DNA of 64,000 bases from Gemmatimonas sp. (GCA_011390885.1 JAABRO010000006.1:1-64000), one strand, 5' to 3'. Shown: positions 37,667 to 46,330, counted from the stretch's first letter. Numbers and translations are program-made. Notes: a model not told the origin generated them from the sequence alone.

Positions 37667-38425
37667 ATGACCGCCGATCCCGCCGAGCTGCAGCGCGCCG
37701 AGCAGGCCCTCGCCGAAGCCCGCCGACGCACCGACGCCCTCGCGTTCTTCGCGCGCCGCATGACGCACGACCTGAGCAACTTCCTCACGGTCATCCGCAC
37801 GTACAGCGAACTGGTGCTGGCGGACACGCCGCCCGACTCGCCGATCCGCCCCGACCTCGAGGAGATCGGTCAGGCGGCCGACGCCACCGTGACGTATATG
37901 CAGCGGGCGTCGGCGTTCGGTCGCGCCCTGTATCCGCCCGTCACGCCGAGCGCCCCGATGCCGCTCGACGGGTTCGTGATCGCGGTCGTCGCGCAGGCGA
38001 ACGCTGGCGGGCTTGGTCCGATCGACGTGGAGGCCACGTCCGAGGCGCACGTCTCCGCGCCGGCGCCGGCGCTGGCCGAGGCGCTGCAGGAGTTGCTGCG
38101 AAACGCGCGCACGGCCTCGCCGGACGGCGCCATCGTGTCCGTGCGCACGCGCCGCGTGCAGCTCGATGCGCCCGTGGTGGACGGCGCCGTGCCCGTGGCC
38201 GCGGGCACGTGGGCCGTGCTCGAGATCGTGGACCGCGGCGCGGGCATCCCGCCCGAGCTGGCCGAGTCGGCGTGCGACCCGTTCGTGACCTCGCAGACCG
38301 GGGTGCGCGGGGCCGGACTCGGACTCGCGATCGCGCGGGCGACCGCATGGGCGGCGAACGGGCAGCTCGCGCTCGTGCGCGAGGGGAGCGAAACGATCGC
38401 GCGCGTCTACCTGCCCGTGAGCTGA
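37667..38425 (+). CDS. Small soluble histidine kinase
   Basis: A 252-residue kinase with no sensor or membrane domain. Residues 1-30 are a short helix, then FFARRMTHDLSNFLTVIRTYS gives a degenerate H box (THDLSN), and the HATPase region has ALQELLRNARTASPDG, LEIVDRGAGIPPELAES and GVRGAGLGLAIARATAWAANG. The structure resembles the catalytic part of NtrB-like kinases. It converges on cheB, and could feed the chemotaxis or the NtrC-type regulator, but nothing in the sequence proves this. A start further upstream (37597) is possible. Confidence 0.72.
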   Translation: MTADPAELQRAEQALAEARRRTDALAFFARRMTHDLSNFLTVIRTYSELVLADTPPDSPIRPDLEEIGQAADATVTYMQRASAFGRALYPPVTPSAPMPLDGFVIAVVAQANAGGLGPIDVEATSEAHVSAPAPALAEALQELLRNARTASPDGAIVSVRTRRVQLDAPVVDGAVPVAAGTWAVLEIVDRGAGIPPELAESACDPFVTSQTGVRGAGLGLAIARATAWAANGQLALVREGSETIARVYLPVS

Positions 38426-38430
38426 GCGGT

Positions 38431-38451
38431 CGGCGCCACCGGCCGGCGCCG
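38431..38451. terminator. Hairpin between convergent kinase and cheB genes
   Basis: CGGCGCC and GGCGCCG form a perfect 7-base stem around ACCGGCC, five bases after the kinase stop and 21 bases past the cheB stop. A second GGCCGGCC palindrome follows. It may end transcription on both strands. Confidence 0.45.
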
Positions 38452-38471
38452 TGACGGCCGGCCGATTTCCG

Positions 38472-39554
38472 CTACGCCGGCACCGCCTCGCGGCCGATCG
38501 CGGCGAGCAGGCCGTCGGCCACGTCGCCGATGGGAAGCACGTCGCAGGCCGCGTCGAGCTTGACCGCCTCGCCCGGCATCCCCCACACCACCGACGTCTG
38601 CTCGTCCTGCGCAATGGTGTGCGCGCCCGCCTCGCGCAGCGCCTGCAGGCCGCGCGCACCGTCGGCGCCCATGCCGGTGAGCAGCGCGGCCGCCACGTTG
38701 CGGCCGGCGCACCGCGCCAGGCTCTGGAAGGTGACGTCGACCGCGGGGCGCTGATGATGCACCTTGGGCCCGTCCTTCACACGCGCCACCCATCGCGCGC
38801 CGCTGGCCTGGATCACCAGGTGCCGGCCACCGGGGGCGACCAGCGCGAGGCCCGGGGCGAGCACGTCACCGTCGCGCGCCTCGCGCACCGTCATCGCCGA
38901 GACGCCGTCGAGACGCTTCGCGAACGAGGCCGTGAAATGCTCGGGCATGTGCTGCACGATCACGGTGGCGGGCGCGTCCACCGGGAAGCGGCGCAGCACC
39001 GCCTCGATCGCCTGCGTGCCACCGGTGCTCGCGCCGATCGCGATGAGCTTGTGCGTCGCGTCGATCGACGCGATCGCCGGTCGCGCCGCGACCTCGCGCT
39101 CCGGCGTGGTCACCAACCGCTCCACCCGCGCGCGCGCCGCCACGCGCACCGCGCGCACGAGCTCGTCGGTCACCTCGGCCGTGGCGTGCATCGCGCCAGG
39201 CTTGGCGATCACGTCCACGGCACCGAGCGCGAGCGCGCGCATCGCGGCCTCGGAGTGCTGCGGCGTGACCGAGCTGACCACGATCACGGGAATCGGGAAG
39301 TGGCGCATGAGCTTGGCCAGGAACGACAGCCCGTCCATGCGCGGCATTTCCACGTCGAGCGTGACCACGTCGGGCCGCAGCGCGACGATGCGTTCGCGCG
39401 CCACGTACGGGTCGGTGGCCGTGCCCACGACCTCGATGTCCCGGTGCCGGTCGAGCGCCTCGGAGAGGATGCGCCGCACGAGCGCGGAGTCATCGACCAC
39501 CAGCACGCGAATGGGCGCGCCGGGCGGACGGTCGCGGCCGGCCACGATGGTCAC
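38472..39554 (-). CDS. cheB: CheB chemoreceptor methylesterase
   Basis: A 360-residue protein with an N-terminal receiver (RVLVVDDSALVRRILSEAL, phospho-Asp in VTLDVEMPRMDG) and a C-terminal methylesterase whose catalytic residues lie in IGASTGGTQAIE (Ser), VIVQHMPEHFT (His) and LLTGMGADGARG (Asp). It removes methyl groups added by CheR and deamidates receptors. The GTG start overlaps the cheX stop (GTGA). Last gene of the cheW-cheR-cheD-cheY-cheX-cheB unit. No chemoreceptor gene is in the window. Confidence 0.95.
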   Translation of the reverse strand: MTIVAGRDRPPGAPIRVLVVDDSALVRRILSEALDRHRDIEVVGTATDPYVARERIVALRPDVVTLDVEMPRMDGLSFLAKLMRHFPIPVIVVSSVTPQHSEAAMRALALGAVDVIAKPGAMHATAEVTDELVRAVRVAARARVERLVTTPEREVAARPAIASIDATHKLIAIGASTGGTQAIEAVLRRFPVDAPATVIVQHMPEHFTASFAKRLDGVSAMTVREARDGDVLAPGLALVAPGGRHLVIQASGARWVARVKDGPKVHHQRPAVDVTFQSLARCAGRNVAAALLTGMGADGARGLQALREAGAHTIAQDEQTSVVWGMPGEAVKLDAACDVLPIGDVADGLLAAIGREAVPA

Positions 39555-40057
39555 GACACGGCGCCCGCAGCGAGCGCCGACGAATCCGTGAGCGCGTGCG
39601 ACCGCTCGCCACCGAACACGAACAGGCGCACGTCCACGCGGCCCTGCTCGGCGCCGCAGGTGAGCGTCGCGTCCGGTTCGTCGCCGGGACGCGACACCGT
39701 TGCCTCCGTGAGCCACTCGGGCGCCGACAGCCGGAACACCGCCTCCGCGCCGGCCACGAGCGGCAGCAGGTTGCCGCACACCACGTTCGCCACTTCGCCG
39801 AGCGCGTCGCGCTGCAGCGGCACATGACGCGCCTGCTCCTCGCCGAGCATGTTCGCGGCGATCAGCGGCAGCAGCGACGACGACACGGACAACACGAGGC
39901 GGCCGCGCACCGGGCCGTGGAACTCGACGGCCACGGCCGCATCGAGCGGGGCCTGCGCCTGTTCCTCGGTGCACTCGTCGTCGAGCACGAGGAACGCGAG
40001 ATCCTCAAAAGTCGAGCTGGTCGCTCGACGCAGCAACTGAGCCGTAGTACTCGACAT
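39551..40057 (-). CDS. cheX: CheX/CheC-type CheY-phosphate phosphatase
   Basis: A 168-residue protein with a CheX-like fold: AVEFHGPVRGRLVLSVSSSLL, then LGEVANVVCGNLLPLVAG with the E-x2-N catalytic pair of CheC/CheX phosphatases. It would remove phosphate from CheY. The start ATG lies 53 bases inside the preceding cheY, and its stop overlaps the cheB start. The cell also has cheZ, so two phosphatase types occur in one cluster. Confidence 0.72.
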   Translation of the reverse strand: MSSTTAQLLRRATSSTFEDLAFLVLDDECTEEQAQAPLDAAVAVEFHGPVRGRLVLSVSSSLLPLIAANMLGEEQARHVPLQRDALGEVANVVCGNLLPLVAGAEAVFRLSAPEWLTEATVSRPGDEPDATLTCGAEQGRVDVRLFVFGGERSHALTDSSALAAGAVS

Positions 40058-40433
40058 CGGTGACTCCGGTGACGCGCAGGATGGTCTCGCGCAGGGTCTC
40101 GGGGGGGAAGGGCTTGTGCACGATCGCGGCACCCATGGCCTGCAGGTTGGCCAGGCGCGTCTCGCTGCCCTCGGTGGACACGATGATCACGGCGAGGTCG
40201 CGCGTGCGCTCGTCGGCGCGGATGCGCGTGAGCATTTCCTCGCCGTTCATCACGGGCATGTTCACGTCGAGCAGGAGCAGGTCGATCCACTCCTCCTGCA
40301 CGACGCGCAGCCCCTCCTCGCCATGCGCGGCCTCGTGGATCGAGGCGATGGGCACGCCGCTCATCTTCAGCGTGCGCACGATCATGGTGCGCATCACGGC
40401 GCTGTCGTCGACAACCAGGATGTTGAATGCCAT
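40005..40433 (-). CDS. CheY-like response regulator (second copy)
   Basis: A 142-residue single-domain receiver: ILVVDDSAVMRTMIVRTLKMSG, phospho-Asp in LLLLDVNMPVMNGEEML, VSTEGSET (Thr/Ser), and HKPFPPETL (Lys). The roughly 20-residue tail beyond the receiver overlaps the cheX start. It differs clearly from the flgM-linked cheY at 45562-45933. Being next to cheX and cheD, it may be a phosphate sink or an adaptation regulator; the motor-binding CheY is more likely the other copy. Confidence 0.88.
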   Translation of the reverse strand: MAFNILVVDDSAVMRTMIVRTLKMSGVPIASIHEAAHGEEGLRVVQEEWIDLLLLDVNMPVMNGEEMLTRIRADERTRDLAVIIVSTEGSETRLANLQAMGAAIVHKPFPPETLRETILRVTGVTDVEYYGSVAASSDQLDF

Positions 40434-40444
40434 GGGGCGTATGG

Positions 40445-40987
40445 TCAGAGCGGGGACTCGACGCCGTTCACCTTGAGCGTCACCGCCCCGGTGGCGAGGT
40501 CGAGCCACATGGTTCGCGACGTCTGCACGCCGCCCGTGTCCTGCGCGTGGATCATCACGCCGTTCTTCCAGAGCAGCTTGCGCAGCGCCAGCACGTTGCG
40601 CTTGCCGATCTGGAAGCGGTCGTCCTCCTCGCGCGCGCCGGCGTGCGCGCCACCGGCCACCTTCACGATCATGCGCTCCTTCGTGGCCCCCAGGCGGTAG
40701 CACTCCTTGAACAGCAGTGGCACGCCTGAATCCACGAACATGGCCGGCTTGGCCTGCATCTTCGCCGGATCGATCGACCCGGTGGGGAGCATGACGTGCA
40801 GCAGCCCGCCCACGCGCGCGACGGGATCGTGCACGGCAATGCCGAGGCAGCTGCCGAGCGCGTACGTGATGAGGCGCTCGCCCGTGTCGTTCGACACGCG
40901 CACGTCGGCCACGCCCACCACGCGATCGGACGCGCGACCGCGCGCCTGCGCGAGTGCGTCCACGATGGACAGCGCGCTAGCGGACAT
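40445..40987 (-). CDS. cheD: CheD receptor deamidase
   Basis: A 180-residue CheD: ITYALGSCLGIAVHDPVARVGG carries the catalytic Cys, GLLHVMLPTG the His, and KVAGGAHAG and FQIGKRN are conserved. CheD deamidates receptor glutamines and in Bacillus is regulated by CheC and phosphorylated CheY; cheY and cheX follow directly here. The start lies 11 bases inside the cheR end. Confidence 0.93.
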   Translation of the reverse strand: MSASALSIVDALAQARGRASDRVVGVADVRVSNDTGERLITYALGSCLGIAVHDPVARVGGLLHVMLPTGSIDPAKMQAKPAMFVDSGVPLLFKECYRLGATKERMIVKVAGGAHAGAREEDDRFQIGKRNVLALRKLLWKNGVMIHAQDTGGVQTSRTMWLDLATGAVTLKVNGVESPL

Positions 40988-41828
40988 ACACGGCCGGCTG
41001 CACGTAGGTGAAGCGGTGCGTCAGCCCCGTGAGGCTCTCGGAGTGCCCCACGAACAGGTAGCCGCCCGGCCGCAGCAGCGCCCAGTAGCGGTTCACGAGC
41101 TCCTGCTGGGTCGCCTTGTCGAAGTAGATCATGACGTTGCGGCAGAAGATGGCGTCGAAGGGACCGCGCATGGGCCACGGCTCCATCAGGTTGAGCCGGC
41201 CGAACTGGATGAGCCCGCGCAGCGCCTGGGTGGCCTCGACGCGCGGCGGCTCCCCCGGCCGGCCCTCGCCGGCGGCGACGGGCCGCCAGTACTTCGGCAC
41301 CCACCCCGCGGGCGCCTCCGCCAGCGACTCCGCCGGATACCGGCCGGCTTTCGCCGTGGCCAGCACGCGGTGGCTGATGTCGGTGGCGAGGATGCGCGCC
41401 GATCGCACGGCCTGTGCATCGCACGCCTCGTGGAGGAGCATGGCAAGCGTGTACGGCTCTTCGCCGCTCGAGCACCCCGCGCTCCACAGGCGGATCGGCC
41501 CCGGGCACGCGGGCAGCACCACGTCCTGCAGGAAGTCGAAGTGCGCCTGCTCGCGGAAGAAGCTCGTCTTGTTCGTGGTGAGCACGTCCACCATCTCGGT
41601 GAACTCGCGCCGCGACGGCTCCCGCTCCACCAGCGACAGGTAGGCGTCGAAGTCGGTGAGCCCGAGCGCGCGCAGCCGCTTCGCGAGGCGCGCGCGCACG
41701 AGCCCTTCCTTGCCGGCGCGCATGCGGATGCCCGCATGGTCGTGCAGCAGCTCGGCGATGCGCTCGAAGTGGTGCGGCGCGAGCGTCGCCTCACCGAGCA
41801 TGCCGTGCACGGGCAGCAGCGTGGTCAT
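40977..41828 (-). CDS. cheR: CheR chemoreceptor methyltransferase
   Basis: A 283-residue SAM-dependent methyltransferase that methylates receptor glutamates. An N-terminal helical domain (RIAELLHDHAGIRMRAGKEGL) is followed by TTNKTSFFREQAHFDFLQ, IRLWSAGCSSGEEPYTLAM (SAM site), ILATDISHRVLATAKAGRY and FDAIFCRNVMIYFDKATQ. ATG 41828 leaves 22 bases after cheW; an upstream ATG (41864) would overlap cheW. Confidence 0.95.
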   Translation of the reverse strand: MTTLLPVHGMLGEATLAPHHFERIAELLHDHAGIRMRAGKEGLVRARLAKRLRALGLTDFDAYLSLVEREPSRREFTEMVDVLTTNKTSFFREQAHFDFLQDVVLPACPGPIRLWSAGCSSGEEPYTLAMLLHEACDAQAVRSARILATDISHRVLATAKAGRYPAESLAEAPAGWVPKYWRPVAAGEGRPGEPPRVEATQALRGLIQFGRLNLMEPWPMRGPFDAIFCRNVMIYFDKATQQELVNRYWALLRPGGYLFVGHSESLTGLTHRFTYVQPAVYVR

Positions 41829-41850
41829 GGGCGCAGCGTGGTGATGGCCG

Positions 41851-42342
41851 TCAGGACGCGGCAACGAGCGCGGACTCGATCGCGAGCACGTCGCTCGCCT
41901 CGAGCACCTTGTCGATGTCCACGAGCAGCTTCACGCGGCCACCGGTCTTGCCGATGCCGAGCAGGAACTCGGTGCGGATCCCCGCACCGAAGGCGGGCGC
42001 ATCCTCCACCTCGCTCGCGGCGATCGCCACGACCTCGCTCACGCGATCGACGACCAGCCCCGTCTGCACGCCGCGCATCTGCACCACGATGATGACTTCG
42101 TCGCGGCCGGCCACGACCGGCATGTCGAACTTGAGGCGCAGGTCGGTGATCGGAATGACCTTGCCGCGCAGGTTGATGACGCCGCGCACGAACTCGGGCA
42201 CGCGCGGCACGCGCGTGATCGGCTGCATGCCGATGATCTCGCTCACCTTGAGGATCTCGAGGCCGTACTCCTCGTCGCCGAGGAAGAAGGTGAGATACTT
42301 GCCGGCGCGGGCGTCGGCGATGGGGGGCGTGGCAGTGCTCAT
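41851..42342 (-). CDS. cheW: CheW coupling protein
   Basis: A 163-residue CheW that links receptors to CheA. YLTFFLGDEEYGLEILKVSEI, TRVPRVPEFVRGVINLRGKVIP and DLRLKFDMP are standard CheW signatures. It heads the six-gene run cheW-cheR-cheD-cheY-cheX-cheB, behind a σ28-like promoter at 42401-42428. Confidence 0.95.
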   Translation of the reverse strand: MSTATPPIADARAGKYLTFFLGDEEYGLEILKVSEIIGMQPITRVPRVPEFVRGVINLRGKVIPITDLRLKFDMPVVAGRDEVIIVVQMRGVQTGLVVDRVSEVVAIAASEVEDAPAFGAGIRTEFLLGIGKTGGRVKLLVDIDKVLEASDVLAIESALVAAS

Positions 42343-42400
42343 GACCAGGGCTCGGGTGAAGGCAGTGGGAGGCGCGCAGCATCCGCGCCCCGTCGGCTAG

Positions 42401-42428
42401 GGTATCGGCGCGCTCGGGCGCAGAGTTG
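42401..42428 (-). promoter_or_regulatory. σ28 (FliA)-type promoter for cheW
   Basis: On the minus strand TCAACTCT, 12 bases, GCCGATAC. The -10 matches GCCGATAA at seven of eight positions; the spacer is one base longer than the classic 11. The predicted start is about 50 bases before cheW. Confidence 0.62.
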
Positions 42429-42454
42429 AGGGCGGTGTGTCCGGCGACGGTCGA

Positions 42455-44695
42455 TCAGGCCGCGTGTGTGACGCGCGCGCGCTCGGCGTGACGGCCGTGC
42501 GCCGCCGCGCCGCCGCCCTGCGCCAGCGCCACCGTCTCGCCCACGTCGAGGATGAGCCCCACGCGGCCGTCGCCAAGGATGGCGCCGCCGGAGATGCCCG
42601 GCACCTTGCCAAGCGACTCGCCGAGCGTCTTGGCCACGACCTGCTGCTGGCCGAGCAGCTCGTCCACGAGCAGCGCCGTGCGTCGCTCCGCGTCGCCCAC
42701 GATCATGAGCAGCCCGTCCACCGGGCTGCGCACCGCGTCGGGCACGCCGAAGAGCGCGTGCAGCCGCACGATCGGCATCAGTTCGCCGCGCAGCAGCACC
42801 ACCTCGCCCTTGCCCACCACGGTGGAGAGCATGCCGGGCTCGGGGCGGAAGCTCATGTGGATGTTCGTGGTGGGCACCACGAAGCGCTCCTGGCCCACGC
42901 GCACGAGCATGCCGTCGGTCACGGCCAGCGTGAGCGGCAGGCGGATGGCGAACGTGGTGCCCTGTCCGGGCGACGACGTGATGTCGATGCGGCCGCGGAT
43001 CGCCTCGAGGTTGCGACGCACCACGTCCATGCCCACGCCACGCCCGGAGATGTCGGTGACCTTCTCGGCGGTGGAGAAGCCGGGGGCGAAGATGAGGTTG
43101 AACACCTCGCTGTCGCTCATCCCCTTGTCGGACTCGATGAGTCCCTTCTCGATCGCCTTGGCCACGATCTTCTCGCGGTGCAGCCCGCGACCGTCGTCGA
43201 CGAGCTCCACGACCACGTTGCCGGAGGCGTGATAGGCCTGCAGGCGCACGCTGCCGGTGCGCGCCTTGCCCGACGCGACGCGCTCGTCGGGACGCTCCAC
43301 GCCATGGTCCACGGCGTTGCGCACCATGTGCACGAGCGGATCGCCGAGCAGGTCGGCGAGCTGACGATCGATTTCCACGTCGTCGCCGGTCACGGTGAAG
43401 GTGACCTCCTTGCCCGCCTTCACCGCCGTGTCGCGCACCACGCGCGCCAGCTTCTGGAAGGTGGGGCGCAGCTCCACCATGCGCATGGACATGGACAGGT
43501 CCTGCAGCTCGCGCACGATCTTGCCGGCGTGCGTGATCTTGCGCGTGAGCTCGTGCTGCACGCGCTGGTCGAGCTCGGAGTCGCCTGCGATCATGGACTG
43601 CGCGATCACCAGCTCGCCCACCATGTCGATGAGGCGGTCGAGGCGGTCGGTGCGCACACGGATCGTGGCGTCCCCACCGGGCGCCGGTGTTGCGGCGCGC
43701 GCCGGTTCCGTGGCGTTGGGCGCGGACGCGGGCATGGCCGCGGGCGCAGACGCAGACGCAGACGCAGGCGCAGCCGAAGCCACCGGCGACGCGGGCGCGG
43801 GCGCAGCCACCGGTGCCGCGGGCGAAGCAGCGCTCGCCGGCGCGGCGGAGAGCACGAGGGTGAGCTCTGCGGTCGGATCGTACGTCGCGAGCGCGTCGAG
43901 CAGCGCGTGATAGCCCTGCGGCACGCGCAGGGGCCGCGCGCCGGCGCCGGTATGCGCCGCCGCTTCCCGCACCGCATCGAGCAGCGCCATGAGCATGTCC
44001 CGCGACGCCAGCGACAGCTCCGCGCAGGCGCGCGTGTAGGCGATCTCCTGGTCGCGCACGCGGCTGAGCAGCGATTCAGCTTCATGCGCGAAGGCCGCGA
44101 TGCGCCCGAGCCCGAGGAACGCCGACGTGCCCTTCACCGTGTGAAAGGCGCGGAAGACGGTGTTGATCGCCTCCTCGTGCGACGGGTCGGCCTCGAGCTC
44201 GAGCAGCGCGGACTCGGCCGCCGTGAGCGACTCGATGCTCTCGGTGAGGAAGTCGCCGAGCAGGTCGAGGTCGGTGTCGTCAGGGAGCACGTCGAGCGAC
44301 GGATCGTCGGACGGGGCCGATGCGACCACCGGACCCGGCAGCGGCACGACCTCCACCGGCGCCGCGCGCACGACATCGTTCGGTGCCTTCACGGCGGCGA
44401 CCTTCGGCGGTGTGCTGAGCGACGCCGCCGACTCGATCGCATCGGCCGCACTCATGGCCGCCTCCACGGCGCGGCTCACGTCGGTGAGCACCGCGGCCGG
44501 CGCGTCGGCGCTGCCGTCGGTGATCGTGCCGAGCAGCCGTGCCGCGCGCGCGACGTGCGGCTGCGCGGTGATCGGCACGCGGTTCTCGAAGACGAGGGTG
44601 GTGAGCGCTTCGCGCAGGCGCGCGAGGTCGTCCAGGTCGCCGGCCTCGAGCTGCAGCAGCAGCGTGGCGGCGTCGTCCAGGGTGAGGTGATGCAC
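42455..44695 (-). CDS. cheA: CheA chemotaxis histidine kinase
   Basis: A 746-residue CheA. The N-terminal region is followed by an HPt domain with AFHTVKGTSAFLGL (phospho-His, near residue 185), an Ala/Pro/Ser-rich linker, a dimerisation helix (LDRLIDMVGELVIAQSMI), the HATPase domain (LVHMVRNAVDHGVE, VELVDDGRGLHREKI, VTDISGRGVGMDVVRRNLEAIRG) and a C-terminal CheW-like domain. It phosphorylates CheY and CheB. It is a single gene between cheW and cheZ with its own upstream terminator and promoter candidate. Confidence 0.95.
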   Translation of the reverse strand: MHHLTLDDAATLLLQLEAGDLDDLARLREALTTLVFENRVPITAQPHVARAARLLGTITDGSADAPAAVLTDVSRAVEAAMSAADAIESAASLSTPPKVAAVKAPNDVVRAAPVEVVPLPGPVVASAPSDDPSLDVLPDDTDLDLLGDFLTESIESLTAAESALLELEADPSHEEAINTVFRAFHTVKGTSAFLGLGRIAAFAHEAESLLSRVRDQEIAYTRACAELSLASRDMLMALLDAVREAAAHTGAGARPLRVPQGYHALLDALATYDPTAELTLVLSAAPASAASPAAPVAAPAPASPVASAAPASASASAPAAMPASAPNATEPARAATPAPGGDATIRVRTDRLDRLIDMVGELVIAQSMIAGDSELDQRVQHELTRKITHAGKIVRELQDLSMSMRMVELRPTFQKLARVVRDTAVKAGKEVTFTVTGDDVEIDRQLADLLGDPLVHMVRNAVDHGVERPDERVASGKARTGSVRLQAYHASGNVVVELVDDGRGLHREKIVAKAIEKGLIESDKGMSDSEVFNLIFAPGFSTAEKVTDISGRGVGMDVVRRNLEAIRGRIDITSSPGQGTTFAIRLPLTLAVTDGMLVRVGQERFVVPTTNIHMSFRPEPGMLSTVVGKGEVVLLRGELMPIVRLHALFGVPDAVRSPVDGLLMIVGDAERRTALLVDELLGQQQVVAKTLGESLGKVPGISGGAILGDGRVGLILDVGETVALAQGGGAAAHGRHAERARVTHAA
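43746..43775. repeat. Hexanucleotide repeats in the CheA linker
   Basis: Three exact GCAGAC units followed by GCAGGC and GCAGCC, in a long Ala/Pro/Ser-coding stretch. A six-base unit keeps the frame, so slippage would alter linker length only. Confidence 0.7.
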
Positions 44696-44752
44696 GGAGC
44701 GGCTGTGCGAGGGAGAAGTCGGGCGCGCTGCGTGGCGCGCGGTCGCTCTGCA

Positions 44753-44780
44753 GTGTCGGCGCGTCCGCGGCGAAGGTTGA
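44753..44780 (-). promoter_or_regulatory. Possible σ28-type promoter for cheA
   Basis: Minus strand TCAACCTT, 12 bases, GCCGACAC. The -10 keeps the GCCGA core; the -35 is weaker than those of fliC and flgL. The predicted start is about 50 bases before cheA. Confidence 0.45.
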
Positions 44781-44801
44781 GCGGGACCGCCGGGAACGCG
44801 A

Positions 44802-44832
44802 ACGGGGCACCCTCGCGTGGAGGGTGCCCCGT
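44802..44832 (-). terminator. Hairpin terminator after cheZ
   Basis: A 13-base perfect stem (ACGGGGCACCCTC with GAGGGTGCCCCGT) around GCGTG, 30 bases past the cheZ stop and upstream of the cheA promoter candidate. It separates flgM-cheY-cheZ from cheA. Confidence 0.8.
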
Positions 44833-44861
44833 GTCGTCGATCGCGTGCGCGCCGCGCTGTA

Positions 44862-45548
44862 TCAGGCTGCGTTCGAGCGCGCCGCGGTGAAGATCTCGTC
44901 GGCCAGCGCCTGTCGCGACTCGGAATCGCGCGTGGTCGCGTTCGGGTCGTACGTCTTCTCGTCCGGCGCGGCCGACGCCACCTGCGAGACGAAGGACGAC
45001 ACGTCCACCTTGGTGTCGAAGAGGCGCGCGATGTCGATCAGGCGCGCTTCCATGTCCACCAGCACCGCCGAGGCGTGCGCGAGCTGCTGCGAGGTGATGT
45101 CCTGGAACTGCAGCGCACCCATCATCATGAACAGCTCGTCGCGCAGCGTGCCGCGCACTTCGCCGGCGCGTTCACGGTTCGGCGCCGGCTCGGCGTCGAT
45201 CGCGTCGAGTTCGTCCACCATCTGCGTGGCGCGATCGCACGCGTCCATGATGTTGATGGCCGCGTCCTCGGTGGCCGAGGTGACTTCCTTGATCTTCTCG
45301 TGCGTGGACGCGAGCTTCTCGAGCGCCGTGGTCTCGATCGCGGCGCGGCTCTCGCGCAGTCGCGCGAGCACGCCGAGGATCTGCGCGTTGGCGCGCTCGA
45401 GGATCGCGGGCAGTTCGGAGAGGCCGCCTTCGAAGAAGGCCGGCGGGGCGTCGGGGCGCTCGTCTCGCAGCCCATCGAGGCCGCGATCGACCAGGCGCAG
45501 GGCGGCCTCGGTCTCGTAGAGCACCTGGGCGGTGCGGTGTGAGCTCAT
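44862..45548 (-). CDS. cheZ: CheZ CheY-phosphate phosphatase
   Basis: A 228-residue, mostly helical protein with the CheZ signature MMGALQFQDITSQQLAHAS; the Gln of FQDIT in this motif is the catalytic residue of CheZ. The C-terminal DEIFTAARSNAA has a weak resemblance to the CheY-binding tail. It lies 13 bases behind cheY and ends the flgM-cheY-cheZ unit. Confidence 0.9.
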   Translation of the reverse strand: MSSHRTAQVLYETEAALRLVDRGLDGLRDERPDAPPAFFEGGLSELPAILERANAQILGVLARLRESRAAIETTALEKLASTHEKIKEVTSATEDAAINIMDACDRATQMVDELDAIDAEPAPNRERAGEVRGTLRDELFMMMGALQFQDITSQQLAHASAVLVDMEARLIDIARLFDTKVDVSSFVSQVASAAPDEKTYDPNATTRDSESRQALADEIFTAARSNAA

Positions 45549-45561
45549 GGCTGGGGCTCCG

Positions 45562-45933
45562 TCAGGCAGCGGCCGCGGGCAGGAGCGCGTCGATCTTCTC
45601 CTTGAGCACCTGCGGCGTGAACGGCTTGACGATGTAGTTGTTCACACCCGCTTCCATCGCCGTGAGAATGTCTTCCTTCACGCTGCGCGCCGTCACCATC
45701 AGCACCGGCACGTTCACGCCGTCCGGGCGGCTGCGCAGCGCGCGCGTGAAGTCGGTCCCGCTCATGTTCGGCATGTTCCAGTCCGTGATCACGAACGAGA
45801 TCGAGCCGTCGAAGCGCGCGAGCGCCTCCTGGCCATCGGCCGCTTCCACCGTGTCGGTGAAGCCGATGCGCTGCAGCGAGTTGACCACGATGCGCCGCAT
45901 GGTCGCGGAGTCGTCGACGACGAGAAACTTCAT
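45562..45933 (-). CDS. cheY: CheY chemotaxis response regulator
   Basis: A 123-residue receiver close to E. coli CheY in layout: FLVVDDSATMRRIVVNSLQRIG, phospho-Asp in FVITDWNMPNMSG (the DWNMP motif is typical of motor-binding CheY), VTARSVKED (Thr/Ala), NNYIVKPF (Lys). It stands between flgM and cheZ and is the most likely switch-binding CheY. Confidence 0.95.
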   Translation of the reverse strand: MKFLVVDDSATMRRIVVNSLQRIGFTDTVEAADGQEALARFDGSISFVITDWNMPNMSGTDFTRALRSRPDGVNVPVLMVTARSVKEDILTAMEAGVNNYIVKPFTPQVLKEKIDALLPAAAA

Positions 45934-45977
45934 GACGCGGGGTCTCCAGGTGACGGTCTGGGGAAGCGGCGGCGGAC

Positions 45978-46277
45978 CTAGAGGTCGCCGCGCTGCAGGA
46001 TGCGACGCGCGACCTGGTCGACGACGTCGAGCGTGTTGTAGGCGCCCTCGAGCACCTTGCGACGCAGCGCCGCGGTGCGCTCGGGGTCGAGCGTGTCGCG
46101 GTACTCGCCGTCGAGCTTGCGGGCCATCGACTTGCCCGACTCGGAGAGCTGCACCGAGTCGGCCTTGGACACGGGCGCAACCGGCGTGGGTGCCGCCTGC
46201 CCCTGGGTGTTCGTCGGCGCCACCGGGCTCACCGGGCGGTCGGGACGAATCGGATCGTAGCTGCCGAAGATCTTCAT
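45978..46277 (-). CDS. flgM: FlgM anti-σ28 factor
   Basis: A 99-residue FlgM that holds σ28 until the hook is complete. An unstructured Pro-rich N-terminus (IRPDRPVSPVAPTNTQG) precedes DSVQLSESGKSMARKL and the σ-binding C-terminal helices (ERTAALRRKVLEGAYNTLDV). GGAGGAGG lies about nine bases before the ATG. It is itself behind a σ28-like promoter, which gives the usual feedback, and is followed by cheY and cheZ. Confidence 0.85.
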   Translation of the reverse strand: MKIFGSYDPIRPDRPVSPVAPTNTQGQAAPTPVAPVSKADSVQLSESGKSMARKLDGEYRDTLDPERTAALRRKVLEGAYNTLDVVDQVARRILQRGDL

Positions 46278-46302
46278 GGTTGGGTTCCTCCTCCGCCTGT
46301 GA

Positions 46303-46330
46303 CTATCGGCAGGAAGAGCGTGTAACTTGA
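46303..46330 (-). promoter_or_regulatory. σ28-type promoter for flgM-cheY-cheZ
   Basis: Minus strand TCAAGTTA, 12 bases, GCCGATAG. Both boxes are close to TAAAGTTT and GCCGATAA. The predicted start lies about 20 bases before flgM. Confidence 0.68.
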
